From positions 248,001 through 312,000 of the forward strand of contig NZ_JACMSF010000002.1 in the NCBI RefSeq assembly GCF_014257025.1: a stretch of DNA of 64,000 nt, given 5' to 3'. The notes beneath the pieces were generated by a model. The model saw only the letters and a program-made list of their open reading frames with translations, was not told where the DNA came from and made no database searches. This DNA comes from Streptomyces cupreus (GTDB taxonomy: Bacteria > Actinomycetota > Actinomycetes > Streptomycetales > Streptomycetaceae). Shown in pieces: positions 51,752 through 64,000 of this stretch. The first letter of the stretch is position 1, and every line of letters starts with the position of its first letter. A program made the position numbers and the translations under genes.

Positions 51752-53290
51752 ATGAGATATCGCACGAGAGTGACAGCCCCGGCCGCCCTGATAGGCACAG
51801 CCGCGGCCCTGACCGTGGCACCCTCGGCCCACGCCACCGGGGGCAGGAGCGGCACCCCCGGCCCCGAGACCCTCGGTGACCCCGTCTACCCCGCCCTCGG
51901 CAACGACGGCTACCGCGTCTCGGCGTACCACCTCGATCTCGCCTACGACGCGACGACCCGGCTCGTCGACGCCACCGCGACCCTGCGCATCCGCACCACC
52001 CAGTCCCTGACGCGGTTCTCCCTGGACGCCCTCGGCCTGGACATCCGCGCCGTCCGCGTCGGTGGGCGCGTGGCGACCTTCGAGCAGGCGGGGGAGAAGC
52101 TGCGGATCACACCGGCCGCCACCCTGCCGGCGAAGGCCAGGGTCACGGTCTGTGTGGAGTACGGCGCCGACCCGCGCCGCAGCCTCCCGCACACCGGCTG
52201 GGTCCCCACCCCGGACGGCTTCGCGGTGGCCTGCCAGCCGGACTCCGCGCACACCGTCTTCCCCTGCAACGACCACCCGCTCGACAAGGCCGACTTCACC
52301 TTCCGCCTCACCGTCCCCACGGGCCTGCGCGGCGTCGCGAGCGGGCAGCTCGTACGCACCGAGACCCTCGACGGCGACCGGACCGCGTACACCTACCGCT
52401 CCCGCTCGCCGATCGCCACGGAGATCGTGCAGATCACCGTCGGCGACTATGTGATCAAGGACCGGCAGGGCCCGCACGGGCTGCCGCTGAGGGACGTCGT
52501 ACCGACCGCGCGGGCCGCCGCACTGGAACCGGCGCTGGCGCTCACCCCGGCCCTGGTCGAGTGGGTCGAGCGGCGCCTCGGGGCCTACCCCTTCGAGACG
52601 TACGGCCTGCTTCCCTGCAACTCCGACCTCGCGGAACCCTTCGGCTTCACCGGCCTGGAGACCCAGACGCTCACCATTTACCGGCCGAAGTACCTCCTCC
52701 AGGAGGAGTCGAAGATCGGCTCGCACATGATGCACGAGCTGGTCCATTCCTACTTCGGCAACAGCGTCAGCCCCGCCACCTGGTCCGACCTCTGGCTGAA
52801 CGAGGGCCACGCCGACTTCTACGGGCTGCTGTACCGCTACGAGCGCGGCTGGCCCGACTCGCTCGGCATGACCACCATGGAAGCGCGGATGAAGGACACC
52901 TACGCCAAGGGTGACCAGTGGCGTGCCACCTCCGGACCGGTGGCCGCGCCGAACGCCGTCAACCTCTTCGACTCCCAGCGCTACCTGGGCGGCGTCCTCG
53001 TCCTGTACGCCCTGCGGCAGGCGGTCGGCGAGGACGCCTTCCACGCGATCGAGCGCGCCTTCCTCGCGCGGTACCGCGACGCGTCGGCCTCGACCGAGGA
53101 CTACATCGCCGTCGCCTGCGAGGTGTCCGGGCAGGATCTGTCGGGCTTCCTGCGGGAGTGGCTCTACAGCACGAAGACGCCGCGGATGCCGGGCCACCCG
53201 GACTGGACGGTCAACCCCGTGACGGCGCCGTCGGCCAGTCCGAACAGGCGGCGCAACGGCCACCACCACGACAACTCGGCCACGCTCTGA
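51752..53290 (+). CDS. secreted M1-family aminopeptidase
   Basis: 512 residues. Signal peptide of about 30 residues (RYRTRVTAPAALIGTAAALT, cleavage near AHA). The N-terminal beta domain (DPVYPALGNDGYRVSAYHLD) is followed by the thermolysin-like domain with zinc motif HELVHSYFGN, second Glu in LNEGHADF, and the family motif upstream reading GFTGLETQTLTIY, where the usual GAMEN is replaced by GLETQ. That change is common in secreted actinobacterial M1 enzymes. The ATG at 51752 was chosen because the frame upstream has no signal-like start. No strong ribosome site (cagacc) is seen. Confidence 0.9.
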   Translation: MRYRTRVTAPAALIGTAAALTVAPSAHATGGRSGTPGPETLGDPVYPALGNDGYRVSAYHLDLAYDATTRLVDATATLRIRTTQSLTRFSLDALGLDIRAVRVGGRVATFEQAGEKLRITPAATLPAKARVTVCVEYGADPRRSLPHTGWVPTPDGFAVACQPDSAHTVFPCNDHPLDKADFTFRLTVPTGLRGVASGQLVRTETLDGDRTAYTYRSRSPIATEIVQITVGDYVIKDRQGPHGLPLRDVVPTARAAALEPALALTPALVEWVERRLGAYPFETYGLLPCNSDLAEPFGFTGLETQTLTIYRPKYLLQEESKIGSHMMHELVHSYFGNSVSPATWSDLWLNEGHADFYGLLYRYERGWPDSLGMTTMEARMKDTYAKGDQWRATSGPVAAPNAVNLFDSQRYLGGVLVLYALRQAVGEDAFHAIERAFLARYRDASASTEDYIAVACEVSGQDLSGFLREWLYSTKTPRMPGHPDWTVNPVTAPSASPNRRRNGHHHDNSATL

Positions 53291-53294
53291 CGTG

Positions 53295-54392
53295 TCAGTC
53301 GAGCCGGGCGGACGGGGCTTCGCCCGGCTCGTTCTCCGGGCCGCGCTGCTGCGGGATCGCCACAGAGCCCTGCTGGAGCGCCACCGTCCTGGCGGGCGCC
53401 GGGATACGGATGCCCTCCTGGCGGTAGCGCTTGTGCAGGCGCTTGATGAACTCGTGCTTGATCCGGTACTGGTCGCTGAACTCACCGACGCCCAGGATGA
53501 CGGTGAAGCCGATCCGGGAGTCGCCGAAGGTGTGGAAACGGATGATCGGCTCGTGGTCCGGGAGGGCGCCCTCGACCTCGGTCATCACCTCAGCGATGAC
53601 CTCGTTGGTCACCCGCTCGACCTGCTCCAGATCACTGTCGTAGGCGACGCCGACCTGGAGCAGGATCGTCAACTCCTGCTCGGGGCGCATGAAGTTGGTC
53701 ATGTTCGTCTTGGCGAGCTCCCCGTTGGGGATCACGACCAGGTTGTTGGACAGGTTGCGCACAGTCGTCTGGCGCCAGTTGATGTCCTCGACGTAGCCCT
53801 CCTCACCACTGCTCAGCCGGATGTAGTCGCCGGGCTGGACGGTCTTGGAGGCGAGGATGTGGATGCCCGCGAAGAGGTTGGCGAGCGTGTCCTGAAGGGC
53901 GAGCGCGACCGCCAGACCGCCGACGCCCAGGGCGGTGAGCAGGGGCGCTATGGAGATGCCCAGGGTCTGGAGCACCACCAGGAAGCCGATGGCCAGGACC
54001 AGGATCCGGGTGATGTTGACGAAGATCGTGGCTGAACCGGCCACACCGGGGCGGGACTGGGTGACCGTCCGCATCACACCGGCGATGCCGCGGGCCGCCG
54101 CCAGCGTCACGACGAAGATGAGCAGCACGGTCAGGATCTGATTGACGTTGTGCTGAACCGTCTTCGTCAGCGGCAGCGCCGCCCCCGCGGAGGCCGCGCC
54201 GCCGAGGAACGCCGCCCACGGCACCACGGTCCGCAGCACGTCCACGATCAGATCGTCACCGCTCCAGCGGGTCCGATCGGCATGCTTGCCCAGCCAGCGC
54301 AGCAACATCCGGAGCAGAAATGCCGCCAGCAGCCCCGCGGCCACGGCGATCCCGGCAATGACCAGGTCATCCATGGTGAGATCCCGCTTCAC
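53295..54392 (-). CDS. MscS-family mechanosensitive ion channel
   Basis: 365 residues. Three or four N-terminal hydrophobic helices (VIAGIAVAAGLLAAFLLRML, ILTVLLIFVVTLAAARGIA) lead to the pore helix GVGGLAVALALQDTLANLFAG, the hallmark Gly/Ala-rich TM3 of MscS, and the beta domain VQPGDYIRLSSGEEGYVEDI. Opens under membrane tension to release solutes after osmotic downshift. Stop lies four bases from the peptidase stop, convergent. The C-terminal tail is a proline/glutamate-rich extension. Confidence 0.93.
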   Translation of the reverse strand: MKRDLTMDDLVIAGIAVAAGLLAAFLLRMLLRWLGKHADRTRWSGDDLIVDVLRTVVPWAAFLGGAASAGAALPLTKTVQHNVNQILTVLLIFVVTLAAARGIAGVMRTVTQSRPGVAGSATIFVNITRILVLAIGFLVVLQTLGISIAPLLTALGVGGLAVALALQDTLANLFAGIHILASKTVQPGDYIRLSSGEEGYVEDINWRQTTVRNLSNNLVVIPNGELAKTNMTNFMRPEQELTILLQVGVAYDSDLEQVERVTNEVIAEVMTEVEGALPDHEPIIRFHTFGDSRIGFTVILGVGEFSDQYRIKHEFIKRLHKRYRQEGIRIPAPARTVALQQGSVAIPQQRGPENEPGEAPSARLD

Positions 54393-54827
54393 CGGTCACC
54401 TCCGGTACAAGAAGCGACGGCGAAATACTCCGCCGACGGCCGGATGTGAAGTTTCGTCACGTTGTCACCTGCTCGATGTCCGCGATGTGCCGGGGCGCCG
54501 GCCAACCTTCCCCCAAGTCCGACGCGATGGCCCATCCTGCCGTATCGGGCACAGGTGTTCGTACCAGGGCGGGCGACCGGATCGTGCCACCCCGGCGACG
54601 CTTTCGACCGGCTTCGGGCATTCTCCGGTGAACTCCGCCCGCCGGTCCCTCGCTTGACGCCGCGCGCGGCCCCGGCGGCAGGCCGGCGTGCGGTGATCTA
54701 CGGGAGGCATACGCCACCACGACGGCCGTCCGACCGTGGGCACCGTGCTGCACCCGGTGGAGCGGGGGTCAGGTGTGCGAGTCACCCCGGGCCGCCTCGG
54801 TCGCCCAGAGACTGACGGCCCTGCAGC
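54393..54827. other. 435-base non-coding gap
   Basis: I see no gene here. Frames on both strands are Arg/Pro-rich and lack ribosome sites. The 3' 50 bases precede the crotonase stop without a clear hairpin. Confidence 0.5.
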
Positions 54828-55592
54828 TCACAGATCCTCGAAAGCCCCGTGTCGCCCCGCCCCCGCGGCGAACCGTGCCGCTCCCTCCAGGCTCTGCGCC
54901 AACACCCCCATGCCGTGCCGGAGTTCCGAGCGCAGCGCGCCCGGCTCGTCCAGCCCCTCCTGGTCGAACACGGACGCACGGTCTGCGCGCAGGCACTCCT
55001 GCGGGAACCGGGCGATGGTGGCGGCCAGTTCCTCGGCCGCGGCGCGGGCGGTGCCGGTCGGTACGAGGCGGTTGGCGAGGCCCATCTCGTAGGCCTCGGT
55101 GGCCGGCACCGCCCGTCCCGTGAGGATCAGGTCCATGGCGCGGCTCGTGCCGATCAGCCGGGGCAGCCGTACCGTGCCGCCGTCGATGAGCGGCACGCCC
55201 CAGCGGCGGCAGAAGACCCCGAAGACGGCGTCCTGTTCGGCGACCCGCAGATCGCACCAGAGCGCCAGCTCAAGGCCACCGGCCACGGCGTGCCCGGCGA
55301 CCGCGGCGATGACCGGCTTGGAGAGCCGCAGCCGGGTCGGGCCCATCGGGCCGTCGCCGTCCTCGGCGACCCGATTCCCACGGTCGCCGCCGAGCGCCTT
55401 GAGATCGGCACCCGCACAGAACGTGCCGCCCTCACCCCACAGCACCGCTACGCGCGCCTCGTCGTCCGCCTCGAACTCCCGGAAGGCGGCCGCGAGTTCG
55501 ACGGCCGTCGGACCGTCCACCGCGTTACGGACCTCGGGGCGGGAGAGGACGACGGTGGTGACATGACGCCGGCGCTCGATCCGGACCGGCAT
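54828..55592 (-). CDS. enoyl-CoA hydratase/isomerase (crotonase) family protein
   Basis: 254 residues: VVLSRPEVRNAVDGPTAVEL is the family start, oxyanion-hole loops GEGGTFCAGADLKALGG and HAVAGGLELALWCDLRVAEQ are intact. The catalytic Glu of hydratases would lie in the stretch RRWGVPLIDGGTVRLPRLIG, where Asp stands instead, so an isomerase or other crotonase activity is as likely as hydration. The start at MPVRIERR is preferred because a ggggctc site precedes it. A longer frame beyond has no protein-like character. It is a single gene. Confidence 0.88.
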   Translation of the reverse strand: MPVRIERRRHVTTVVLSRPEVRNAVDGPTAVELAAAFREFEADDEARVAVLWGEGGTFCAGADLKALGGDRGNRVAEDGDGPMGPTRLRLSKPVIAAVAGHAVAGGLELALWCDLRVAEQDAVFGVFCRRWGVPLIDGGTVRLPRLIGTSRAMDLILTGRAVPATEAYEMGLANRLVPTGTARAAAEELAATIARFPQECLRADRASVFDQEGLDEPGALRSELRHGMGVLAQSLEGAARFAAGAGRHGAFEDL

Positions 55593-55707
55593 GAGAGAGC
55601 CCCTTCCCGTGAGTCGGATCGGCACAGTACTCGGGGTCCGGCCCGACCCATCGGCGGGGCCGATGATCAGTCGGAACCGATACGGCGGTACGTCGCGGGG
55701 CGTCGCA

Positions 55708-55797
55708 CCCCGGCGGAGCGCGCCTGGCAGCGTTCCGCCGACGCCGGCCACCCCGGAGCCATGTCCGACCTCGGCCTTCTGGTGCACGAGCAGGCGG
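55708..55797 (+). pseudogene. SEL1-repeat fragment
   Basis: About 30 codons read AWQRSADAGHPGAMSDLGLL plus VHEQ, a close match to one SEL1/TPR-like repeat (W-R-A-A-AG-x-AM-LG-LL pattern). Sequence on both sides falls out of the pattern. It is a short remnant of a SEL1-repeat gene, in the 250-base gap between the crotonase and EF-hand genes. Confidence 0.4.
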
Positions 55798-55843
55798 ATG
55801 TTGTGGGGACCCGCGCCTGGTCCGCGGTTTCGCCGATCCGGCG

Positions 55844-56098
55844 TCAGCTCCAGCCGAACCGGCGGTCCACCACCGCGGTGAACTCCTCCAGAGTCAGTAC
55901 GGCATCCCCGTTCTGGTCTGCGGCGTCGAACAGTGCCGACGACGCTTCGATGTCCTGCACCCCCCAAACCGGCAGAACGCCCGCTGCGGCCAGCGACGGT
56001 CCCTTCTTCTGCAGGGCGACGATCACCTCGTCCCGGGTGAGGGTCCCGTTCTGGTCGAGGTCGAGCGCCTCGAACAGTCGCCGGGCCTTGTCACTCAT
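55844..56098 (-). CDS. small EF-hand calcium-binding protein
   Basis: 84 residues with two EF-hands. Loop one DLDQNGTLTRDE (about 17-28) is a complete 12-residue calcium loop. Loop two, DAADQNGDAVLTLEE (about 57-71), also keeps the Asp/Asn/Asp pattern and acidic end. A helix-breaking insert (LAAAGVLPVWGVQ) separates them. Such calerythrin/CabD-like proteins in Streptomyces buffer or sense calcium. Start MSDKARRLF. Upstream in-frame codons are not protein-like. Neighbours give no functional hint. Confidence 0.85.
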   Translation of the reverse strand: MSDKARRLFEALDLDQNGTLTRDEVIVALQKKGPSLAAAGVLPVWGVQDIEASSALFDAADQNGDAVLTLEEFTAVVDRRFGWS

Positions 56099-56287
56099 GC
56101 GTCGTCCTCGTCTCTTGGTATGGCAGGTGGGCAGCCCCACCTCGCTCGCTCGGGAAGACGCCTTCCGTGCCGACCAAGTTCCCGCCCCCTGCCGGCCCAT
56201 TCATCAGCAGCTCAGGGACGTCAATCGGGCCCGCGAAAGGGTGCCCGCTGCGCAGTCAATACACGAAGTTTCGGGAATTCCCAGCAC

Positions 56288-56479
56288 TCACCGCCGCGAC
56301 AGCTTGGAGGCCAGCTCGTCGACGATCAGTGCGGCGGAGGCGCAGGCGTCCGCGTCGACGCCCCAGCTGCTGAGCCGGTCCTCCGTGAAGTGCCGGGAGG
56401 CGGGAACCGAGACCTCGACCGAGGGGAGAGTCAGCCGGGCCTCGTGAACGGGCGCCTGCGGGGCATGCTGGGCCAACAT
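56288..56479 (-). pseudogene. truncated HATPase (RsbW/anti-sigma-like) protein
   Basis: The 63 codons read like the N-terminus of Streptomyces RsbW-type regulators: LPSVEVSVPASRHFTEDRLS then GVDADACASAALIVDELASK. At the point where the ATP-binding N box (ELATNAVRH) should follow, the sequence becomes KLSRR and stops. Everything from the N box on is absent, and no other frame continues it. A small intact ORF of this kind cannot bind ATP, so it is called a remnant. Confidence 0.55.
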
Positions 56480-56525
56480 CTTTTCGCTCAGGTTTTTCGA
56501 GATCCCCCCGGCACACGCACACGAA

Positions 56526-56553
56526 AGGCGCCCCCGGTAGGGCGGGGGCGCCT
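56526..56553 (-). terminator. hairpin terminator of the flippase-like gene
   Basis: Perfect 10-base stem (aggcgccccc / gggggcgcct) with an eight-base loop, followed on the minus strand by tttcgtgt, a short T tract. It lies 36 bases past the stop. Confidence 0.75.
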
Positions 56554-56589
56554 CGTCCTCTCCGGTTCTCCGGCAACATCAATGCGCCG

Positions 56590-57636
56590 TCAGATGACCT
56601 TCCACCGCACCAGCGCCCCCAGCGTCAACGCCCCCGGCAGTATCGGCAGCCACACCGTGATGATCCGGTACGCCAGCACCACCGCCGTTGCCACGGCCGC
56701 CGGACCCCCCGCCGCCACCAGCGCCACGATCAGCGCCGCCTCGACCGAACCGAGGCCGCCCGGCGTGGGGATCAGCGCGACCGCGACCGTCGCGGCGAGG
56801 TAGGCGACCGCCATGTGCAGCGGAGGCACATCAAGGCCCAGCGCCTCGCCCACCGCGACCAGTCCCGCCGCCTGGAGAGCCGGGAACGCGAACGCGCCGC
56901 CCCACAGGGCCAGCGCCCGGGACGCGCGGGTGTGCACCGAGCGGGCCTCGCCGAGCGCGGTGCGCAGGAAGGAGACGACCGTGGTGCGCACGCGGCGGAT
57001 CAACCCCAGGACGCCCGCCGTCAGCAGCACCGCCACGGCCAGCGCGACGATCAGCGGGCCCACCGCCCCCTCCGGCAGCAGGCTGCTCAGCCGTAGCGCG
57101 TCGGGGAAGGCCAGCAGCAGTGCCGCCAGCAGGGCGACCCGGCCTATGGACTCGGCCAGCAGATAGAGCGCGATGGCCGCCGAGGAGCGGGCGAGCGGCA
57201 GCCCGCACACGGTCATGAACCGCAGGTTGACCGCGCTCGCGCCAAGGCCGGTCGGCAGCAGATGATTGGCGGCGCCCGCCGCGAACTGGGTGGCGAGCAG
57301 CCGTGCCGAAGGCAGCCGTTCGACCACCGCGCCCTGCCGGCAGCACGCCGCCGCCACCCACGTCAGACAGGTGGCGCCGGCCGCCGCGACCAGCCAGGGC
57401 CACTCGGCGGTGCCCAGATGCGCGAAGCCCTCGGCGAGCACGGCACGGTGCTGCACCGCCACCACCGCGACCAGCACGAGTGGAAGCAGACACAGGATCT
57501 GCCGGACGGGGACGCGTCGGGGGAGTCGTCCCTTGGGCGGGTCGGGGAGTTGTACCGCAGTCACACTCGGAGAGGTTTTCCGCGCCGCGCCAACTGCGGG
57601 TTGCGGAATCGGGGCTTCCGGCTTACGTCCGGTCAT
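56590..57636 (-). CDS. lysylphosphatidylglycerol synthase-type flippase-domain membrane protein
   Basis: 348 residues, eight or so hydrophobic segments, of the UPF0104/LPG_synthase_TM family: VEAALIVALVAAGG and YRIITVWLPILPGALTLG form the characteristic C-terminal block, and ANHLLPTGLGASAVNLRFM the conserved polar loop. Only the membrane flippase half of MprF exists here, with no transferase domain. The start at MTGRKPEA carries an N-terminal cytosolic tail of about 55 residues and an aaggtc ribosome site. It is divergent from the SoxR-box ABC gene with 72 bases between. Confidence 0.85.
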   Translation of the reverse strand: MTGRKPEAPIPQPAVGAARKTSPSVTAVQLPDPPKGRLPRRVPVRQILCLLPLVLVAVVAVQHRAVLAEGFAHLGTAEWPWLVAAAGATCLTWVAAACCRQGAVVERLPSARLLATQFAAGAANHLLPTGLGASAVNLRFMTVCGLPLARSSAAIALYLLAESIGRVALLAALLLAFPDALRLSSLLPEGAVGPLIVALAVAVLLTAGVLGLIRRVRTTVVSFLRTALGEARSVHTRASRALALWGGAFAFPALQAAGLVAVGEALGLDVPPLHMAVAYLAATVAVALIPTPGGLGSVEAALIVALVAAGGPAAVATAVVLAYRIITVWLPILPGALTLGALVRWKVI

Positions 57637-57670
57637 CGGGACCTTCGTACAGGTGGTCTCGGGAAGCGCG

Positions 57671-57701
57671 TTGACCTCAAGGAAGCTTGAGGTTCTAGGT
57701 T
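57671..57701 (+). promoter_or_regulatory. SoxR-box promoter with 19-base spacer
   Basis: TTGACC (57671-57676), 19 bases, TAGGTT (57696-57701). Within it ACCTCAAG-gaag-CTTGAGGT (57674-57693) is a perfect inverted repeat matching the SoxR consensus CCTCAAG-N4-CTTGAGG. A 19-base spacer is the hallmark of MerR-family activation. Expected start is at or one base before the ATG at 57709, so the message is leaderless. Confidence 0.85.
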
Positions 57702-57708
57702 CTCTCCC

Positions 57709-59607
57709 ATGAGCATGGAGACCACAGCGTGGACACAGCTGCACACCGTCATGAACGCCGAGCAGGAGCGCCGCCCGTTCGCGCGCGAGACGCTGCGCCG
57801 CATCGGCGCCTTCGCCCGCCCGCACCGGGCGCGCATCGCGCGGTTCGTGGTGCTCGGGGTGGTCACCGCGCTGCTCGCCGTGGCGACGCCCGTGCTGGCC
57901 GGCCTGGTCGTCGACACGATCGTGTCGGGCGACGACGAGGGCAAGGTCGTACGCCTCGCCCTGCTGATCGCCCTCATCGCGGTCCTGGAGGCGGCGCTCG
58001 GGATCGTCGCCCGGCGGCTTTCGGCGACGCTCGGGGAAGGACTCATCCTCGATCTGCGGACGGCCGTGTTCGATCATGTGCAGCGCATGCCGGTCGCGTT
58101 CTTCACACGCACTCGTACGGGAGCGCTCGTCTCCCGTCTCAACAACGACGTGATCGGCGCCCAGCGCGCCTTCAGCAACACCCTCTCCGGAGTGGTGAGC
58201 AACCTGGTCACGCTGCTGCTCACCCTCGTCGTCATGCTGACCCTGTCCTGGCAGATCACCCTGCTCGCGCTGGTGCTGCTCCCGGTGTTCGTGATCCCGG
58301 CCCGCCGCATGGGCCGCCGAATGGCCCGGATGCAGCGCGAGGCGGCCACCCTGAACGCGGCGATGGGCACCCGGATGACCGAGCGCTTCTCCGCCCCCGG
58401 CGCCACCCTCGTCAAGCTCTTCGGCCGCCCCGAGCAGGAGTCCGAGGAGTTCGCCGCCCGCGCCCGCCGCGTCGCCGACATCGGGATCCGCACCGCCACC
58501 GCCCAGTCGGCGTTCATCACCGCCCTGACCCTGGTCTCCGCCCTCGCACTCGCCCTGGTCTACGGCCTCGGCGGCTTCTTCGCCCTGCGCGGCAGCCTCG
58601 AACCCGGCGCCGTCGTCTCGCTCGCTCTGCTCCTGACCCGTCTGTACGCCCCGCTGACCGCCCTCGCCGGAGCGCGCGTCGAGGTGATGAGCGCCCTCGT
58701 CAGCTTCGAGCGCGTCTTCGAGGTGCTCGACCTCGAACCCCTCATCCAGGACAGGCCCGACGCCAAGGAGATCCCCGAGGGCCCGGTCTCCGTGGAGTTC
58801 GCCGACGTCCGCTTCGGCTATCCGTCCGCCGACAAGGTCTCCCTCGCCTCCCTTGAGGAGGTCGCCTCGCTGGACACCCGCGGCGGCGCCGAGGTCCTGC
58901 GCGGCCTTACCTTCCGCGCCGAACCGGGACAGACGGTCGCGCTCGTCGGCTCCTCCGGCGCCGGCAAGTCGACGATCGCGAGCCTGCTGCCGCGGCTGTA
59001 CGACGTCGACGGCGGTGCCGTACGCCTCGGCGGCGTCGATGTCCGTGAGGTGAGCGCCCGTTCCCTGCGCGAGACCCTCGGCATGGTCACCCAGGACGGC
59101 CATCTGTTCCACGACACGGTCCGCGCCAACCTGCTGCTGGCCCGCCCCACCGCGACCGACGACGAACTGTGGGACGCCCTGCGCCGCGCCCGCCTCGACG
59201 ACCTCGTCCGCGCCCTGCCCGACGGCCTGGACACGGTGGTCGGGGAGCGCGGCTACCGCCTGTCCGGTGGCGAGCGCCAGCGGATGACCATCGCCCGGCT
59301 GCTGCTGGCCCGCCAGCGCGTCGTCATCCTCGACGAGGCCACCGCCCACCTCGACAACACCTCCGAGGCCGCCGTCCAGGAAGCCCTCGCCGAGGCCCTG
59401 GAGGGCAGGACCGCGGTCGTCATCGCGCACCGCCTTTCGACGGTGCGGGCGGCCGATCAGATCCTGGTGGTCGAGGACGGCCGGATCGTGGAGCGCGGCA
59501 CCCACGACGAACTCCTGCTGGCCGAGGGCCGCTACGCCGAGCTCCACCGGACGCAGTTCGAGGAGCGGACGACGGCGGACCCGCGGGCGGAGGCCCCGGC
59601 GGCCTAG
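57709..59607 (+). CDS. SoxR-regulated ABC exporter, fused permease and ATPase
   Basis: 632 residues: six-helix membrane domain (about 35-330) and ATPase domain: Walker A GSSGAGKSTIASLLPR, Q-loop MVTQDGHLFHDTVRANLLL, signature LSGGERQRMTIARLLLA, Walker B VVILDEATAHLD, switch His IAHRLSTVRA. A half-exporter functioning as a dimer. In S. coelicolor the SoxR regulon includes an ABC exporter of this type, induced by redox-active pigments. This gene is probably its counterpart, pumping out redox-cycling small molecules. Start ATG is directly at the predicted transcription start. Confidence 0.93.
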   Translation: MSMETTAWTQLHTVMNAEQERRPFARETLRRIGAFARPHRARIARFVVLGVVTALLAVATPVLAGLVVDTIVSGDDEGKVVRLALLIALIAVLEAALGIVARRLSATLGEGLILDLRTAVFDHVQRMPVAFFTRTRTGALVSRLNNDVIGAQRAFSNTLSGVVSNLVTLLLTLVVMLTLSWQITLLALVLLPVFVIPARRMGRRMARMQREAATLNAAMGTRMTERFSAPGATLVKLFGRPEQESEEFAARARRVADIGIRTATAQSAFITALTLVSALALALVYGLGGFFALRGSLEPGAVVSLALLLTRLYAPLTALAGARVEVMSALVSFERVFEVLDLEPLIQDRPDAKEIPEGPVSVEFADVRFGYPSADKVSLASLEEVASLDTRGGAEVLRGLTFRAEPGQTVALVGSSGAGKSTIASLLPRLYDVDGGAVRLGGVDVREVSARSLRETLGMVTQDGHLFHDTVRANLLLARPTATDDELWDALRRARLDDLVRALPDGLDTVVGERGYRLSGGERQRMTIARLLLARQRVVILDEATAHLDNTSEAAVQEALAEALEGRTAVVIAHRLSTVRAADQILVVEDGRIVERGTHDELLLAEGRYAELHRTQFEERTTADPRAEAPAA

Positions 59608-59704
59608 GGGCTCAGGGACGAGATCCAGCCGTGCGGCCCAACTCGCCCATCAGAAACACACAAAGAACGACAGCAGCATTGCTTCACTTGTGTTCACATC
59701 CTAG

Positions 59705-63703
<3,999 letters not shown>

Positions 63704-64000
63704 TCAGGGCCGGCGGCGGGGTGCGGCCGTACGTCCGACCGTCGCGGCCAGCTTGCGCAGCCGCCGCCAGTCCAGGCGGGGTTCGCGTCGGGCGAGCCCC
63801 GGCCGCTTGCGGGGCACGCGGACGCTGAGCGCGCCGGGCGCGATGCGGCAGCGCACCGGCGAGGGCAGCACCAGCGCCTCGCCGTCGAGGCCCACCTCGA
63901 CCTCCGGCCGGTCGGACTCGACGACGACCTCGGCGGCGGTGTGGACGGTCAGCGCGGCCGGGGCCGGATCGAGCAGCAGCGCGGCGGCCTCGGCGGCTCT
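63704..64000 (-). CDS. diacylglycerol kinase-like protein, C-terminal part
   Basis: The last 98 residues of a protein that continues beyond the window. RPEVEVGLDGEALVLPSPV and CRIAPGALSVRVPRKRP match the C-terminal beta-domain of bacterial YegS/DgkB lipid kinases, where the DGE block is a conserved loop. The ATP-binding half is outside. The tail after RKRPG is basic and low complexity. Its stop abuts the GH2 stop (convergent, adjacent bases), with no room for a terminator. Confidence 0.7.
   Translation of the reverse strand, partial: RAAEAAALLLDPAPAALTVHTAAEVVVESDRPEVEVGLDGEALVLPSPVRCRIAPGALSVRVPRKRPGLARREPRLDWRRLRKLAATVGRTAAPRRRP

Larger units (their letters stand above)
56099..56589. other. 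intergenic region with a truncated regulator remnant and a terminator
   Basis: Contains the ATPase-fold remnant at 56288 and the flippase-like gene's terminator at 56526. Between 56099 and 56287 nothing coding is supportable. The upstream region of the EF-hand gene (caagagacgaggacgac) lies at its left edge. Confidence 0.45.

Noticed and set aside
56590..59547. Very long minus-strand open frame (985 codons) across the ABC exporter
   Set aside because: Only its last 349 codons, the flippase-like protein, have protein-like composition. The rest is the antisense of the exporter gene, rich in Gly/Glu/Gln as expected from reversed GC-rich codons.

Overview
The window is high-GC DNA with strong third-position GC bias, GTG starts, ATGA/GTGA stop-start overlaps, Tat and lipoprotein signal peptides, and actinobacterial families (GntR, LacI, LuxR-AAA and CHAT proteins, monomeric isocitrate dehydrogenase). 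It reads as a Streptomyces or very close relative chromosome. One tRNA gene, tRNA-Pro(GGG), is present. I saw no CRISPR array, rRNA, intact transposase or classical antibiotic cluster.

Layout. Bases 1-1760 hold the tail of an aldo/keto reductase and a two-domain DUF427 protein. Bases 1787-18174 form a polyol/sugar-acid island. An iolD-like hydrolase and its GntR regulator diverge from a five-gene operon (lipoprotein, permease, ATPase, isomerase, dehydrogenase), with an inverted repeat holding both -35 boxes. A four-gene oxidoreductase operon (two Gfo/Idh, an SDR, a phytanoyl-type dioxygenase) follows, then two LacI regulators and a fourth Gfo/Idh enzyme. The remaining inositol genes (iolB, C, A) are absent, so the substrate is open. 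Bases 18206-24931 look like aromatic-acid catabolism: a maleylacetate reductase, an alcohol dehydrogenase, an FCD-type GntR regulator and a translationally coupled galB-galC-galD-like operon ending in a VOC-type dioxygenase. The tRNA at 25072 is followed by about 2.4 kb of decayed fragments around one GNAT gene, like the scar of an integrated element.

Bases 27487-32393 encode a branched-chain amino acid type ABC transporter. Next come a decayed SARP-like start, a secreted GH59 galactosidase, an ABC exporter, an astacin-like protease and a divergent LuxR-AAA regulator. Bases 41125-46395 carry the most interesting unit: a TPR-CHAT (caspase-fold) protein divergent from a cytosolic subtilase, an ECF-like sigma factor and a small beta-rich protein, probably one regulatory or self-targeting protease module.

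Bases 46427-64000 contain an N-formylglutamate hydrolase-like gene, a DinB protein, a propeller-like protein, isocitrate dehydrogenase, an M1 peptidase, an MscS channel, a crotonase, an EF-hand protein, a flippase-like membrane protein, an ABC exporter behind a perfect SoxR box, a 1300-residue GH2 beta-galactosidase with an inserted LamG domain, and the end of a diacylglycerol-kinase-like gene. Three promoters match the RecA-NDp/PafBC DNA-damage motif, two of them exactly.
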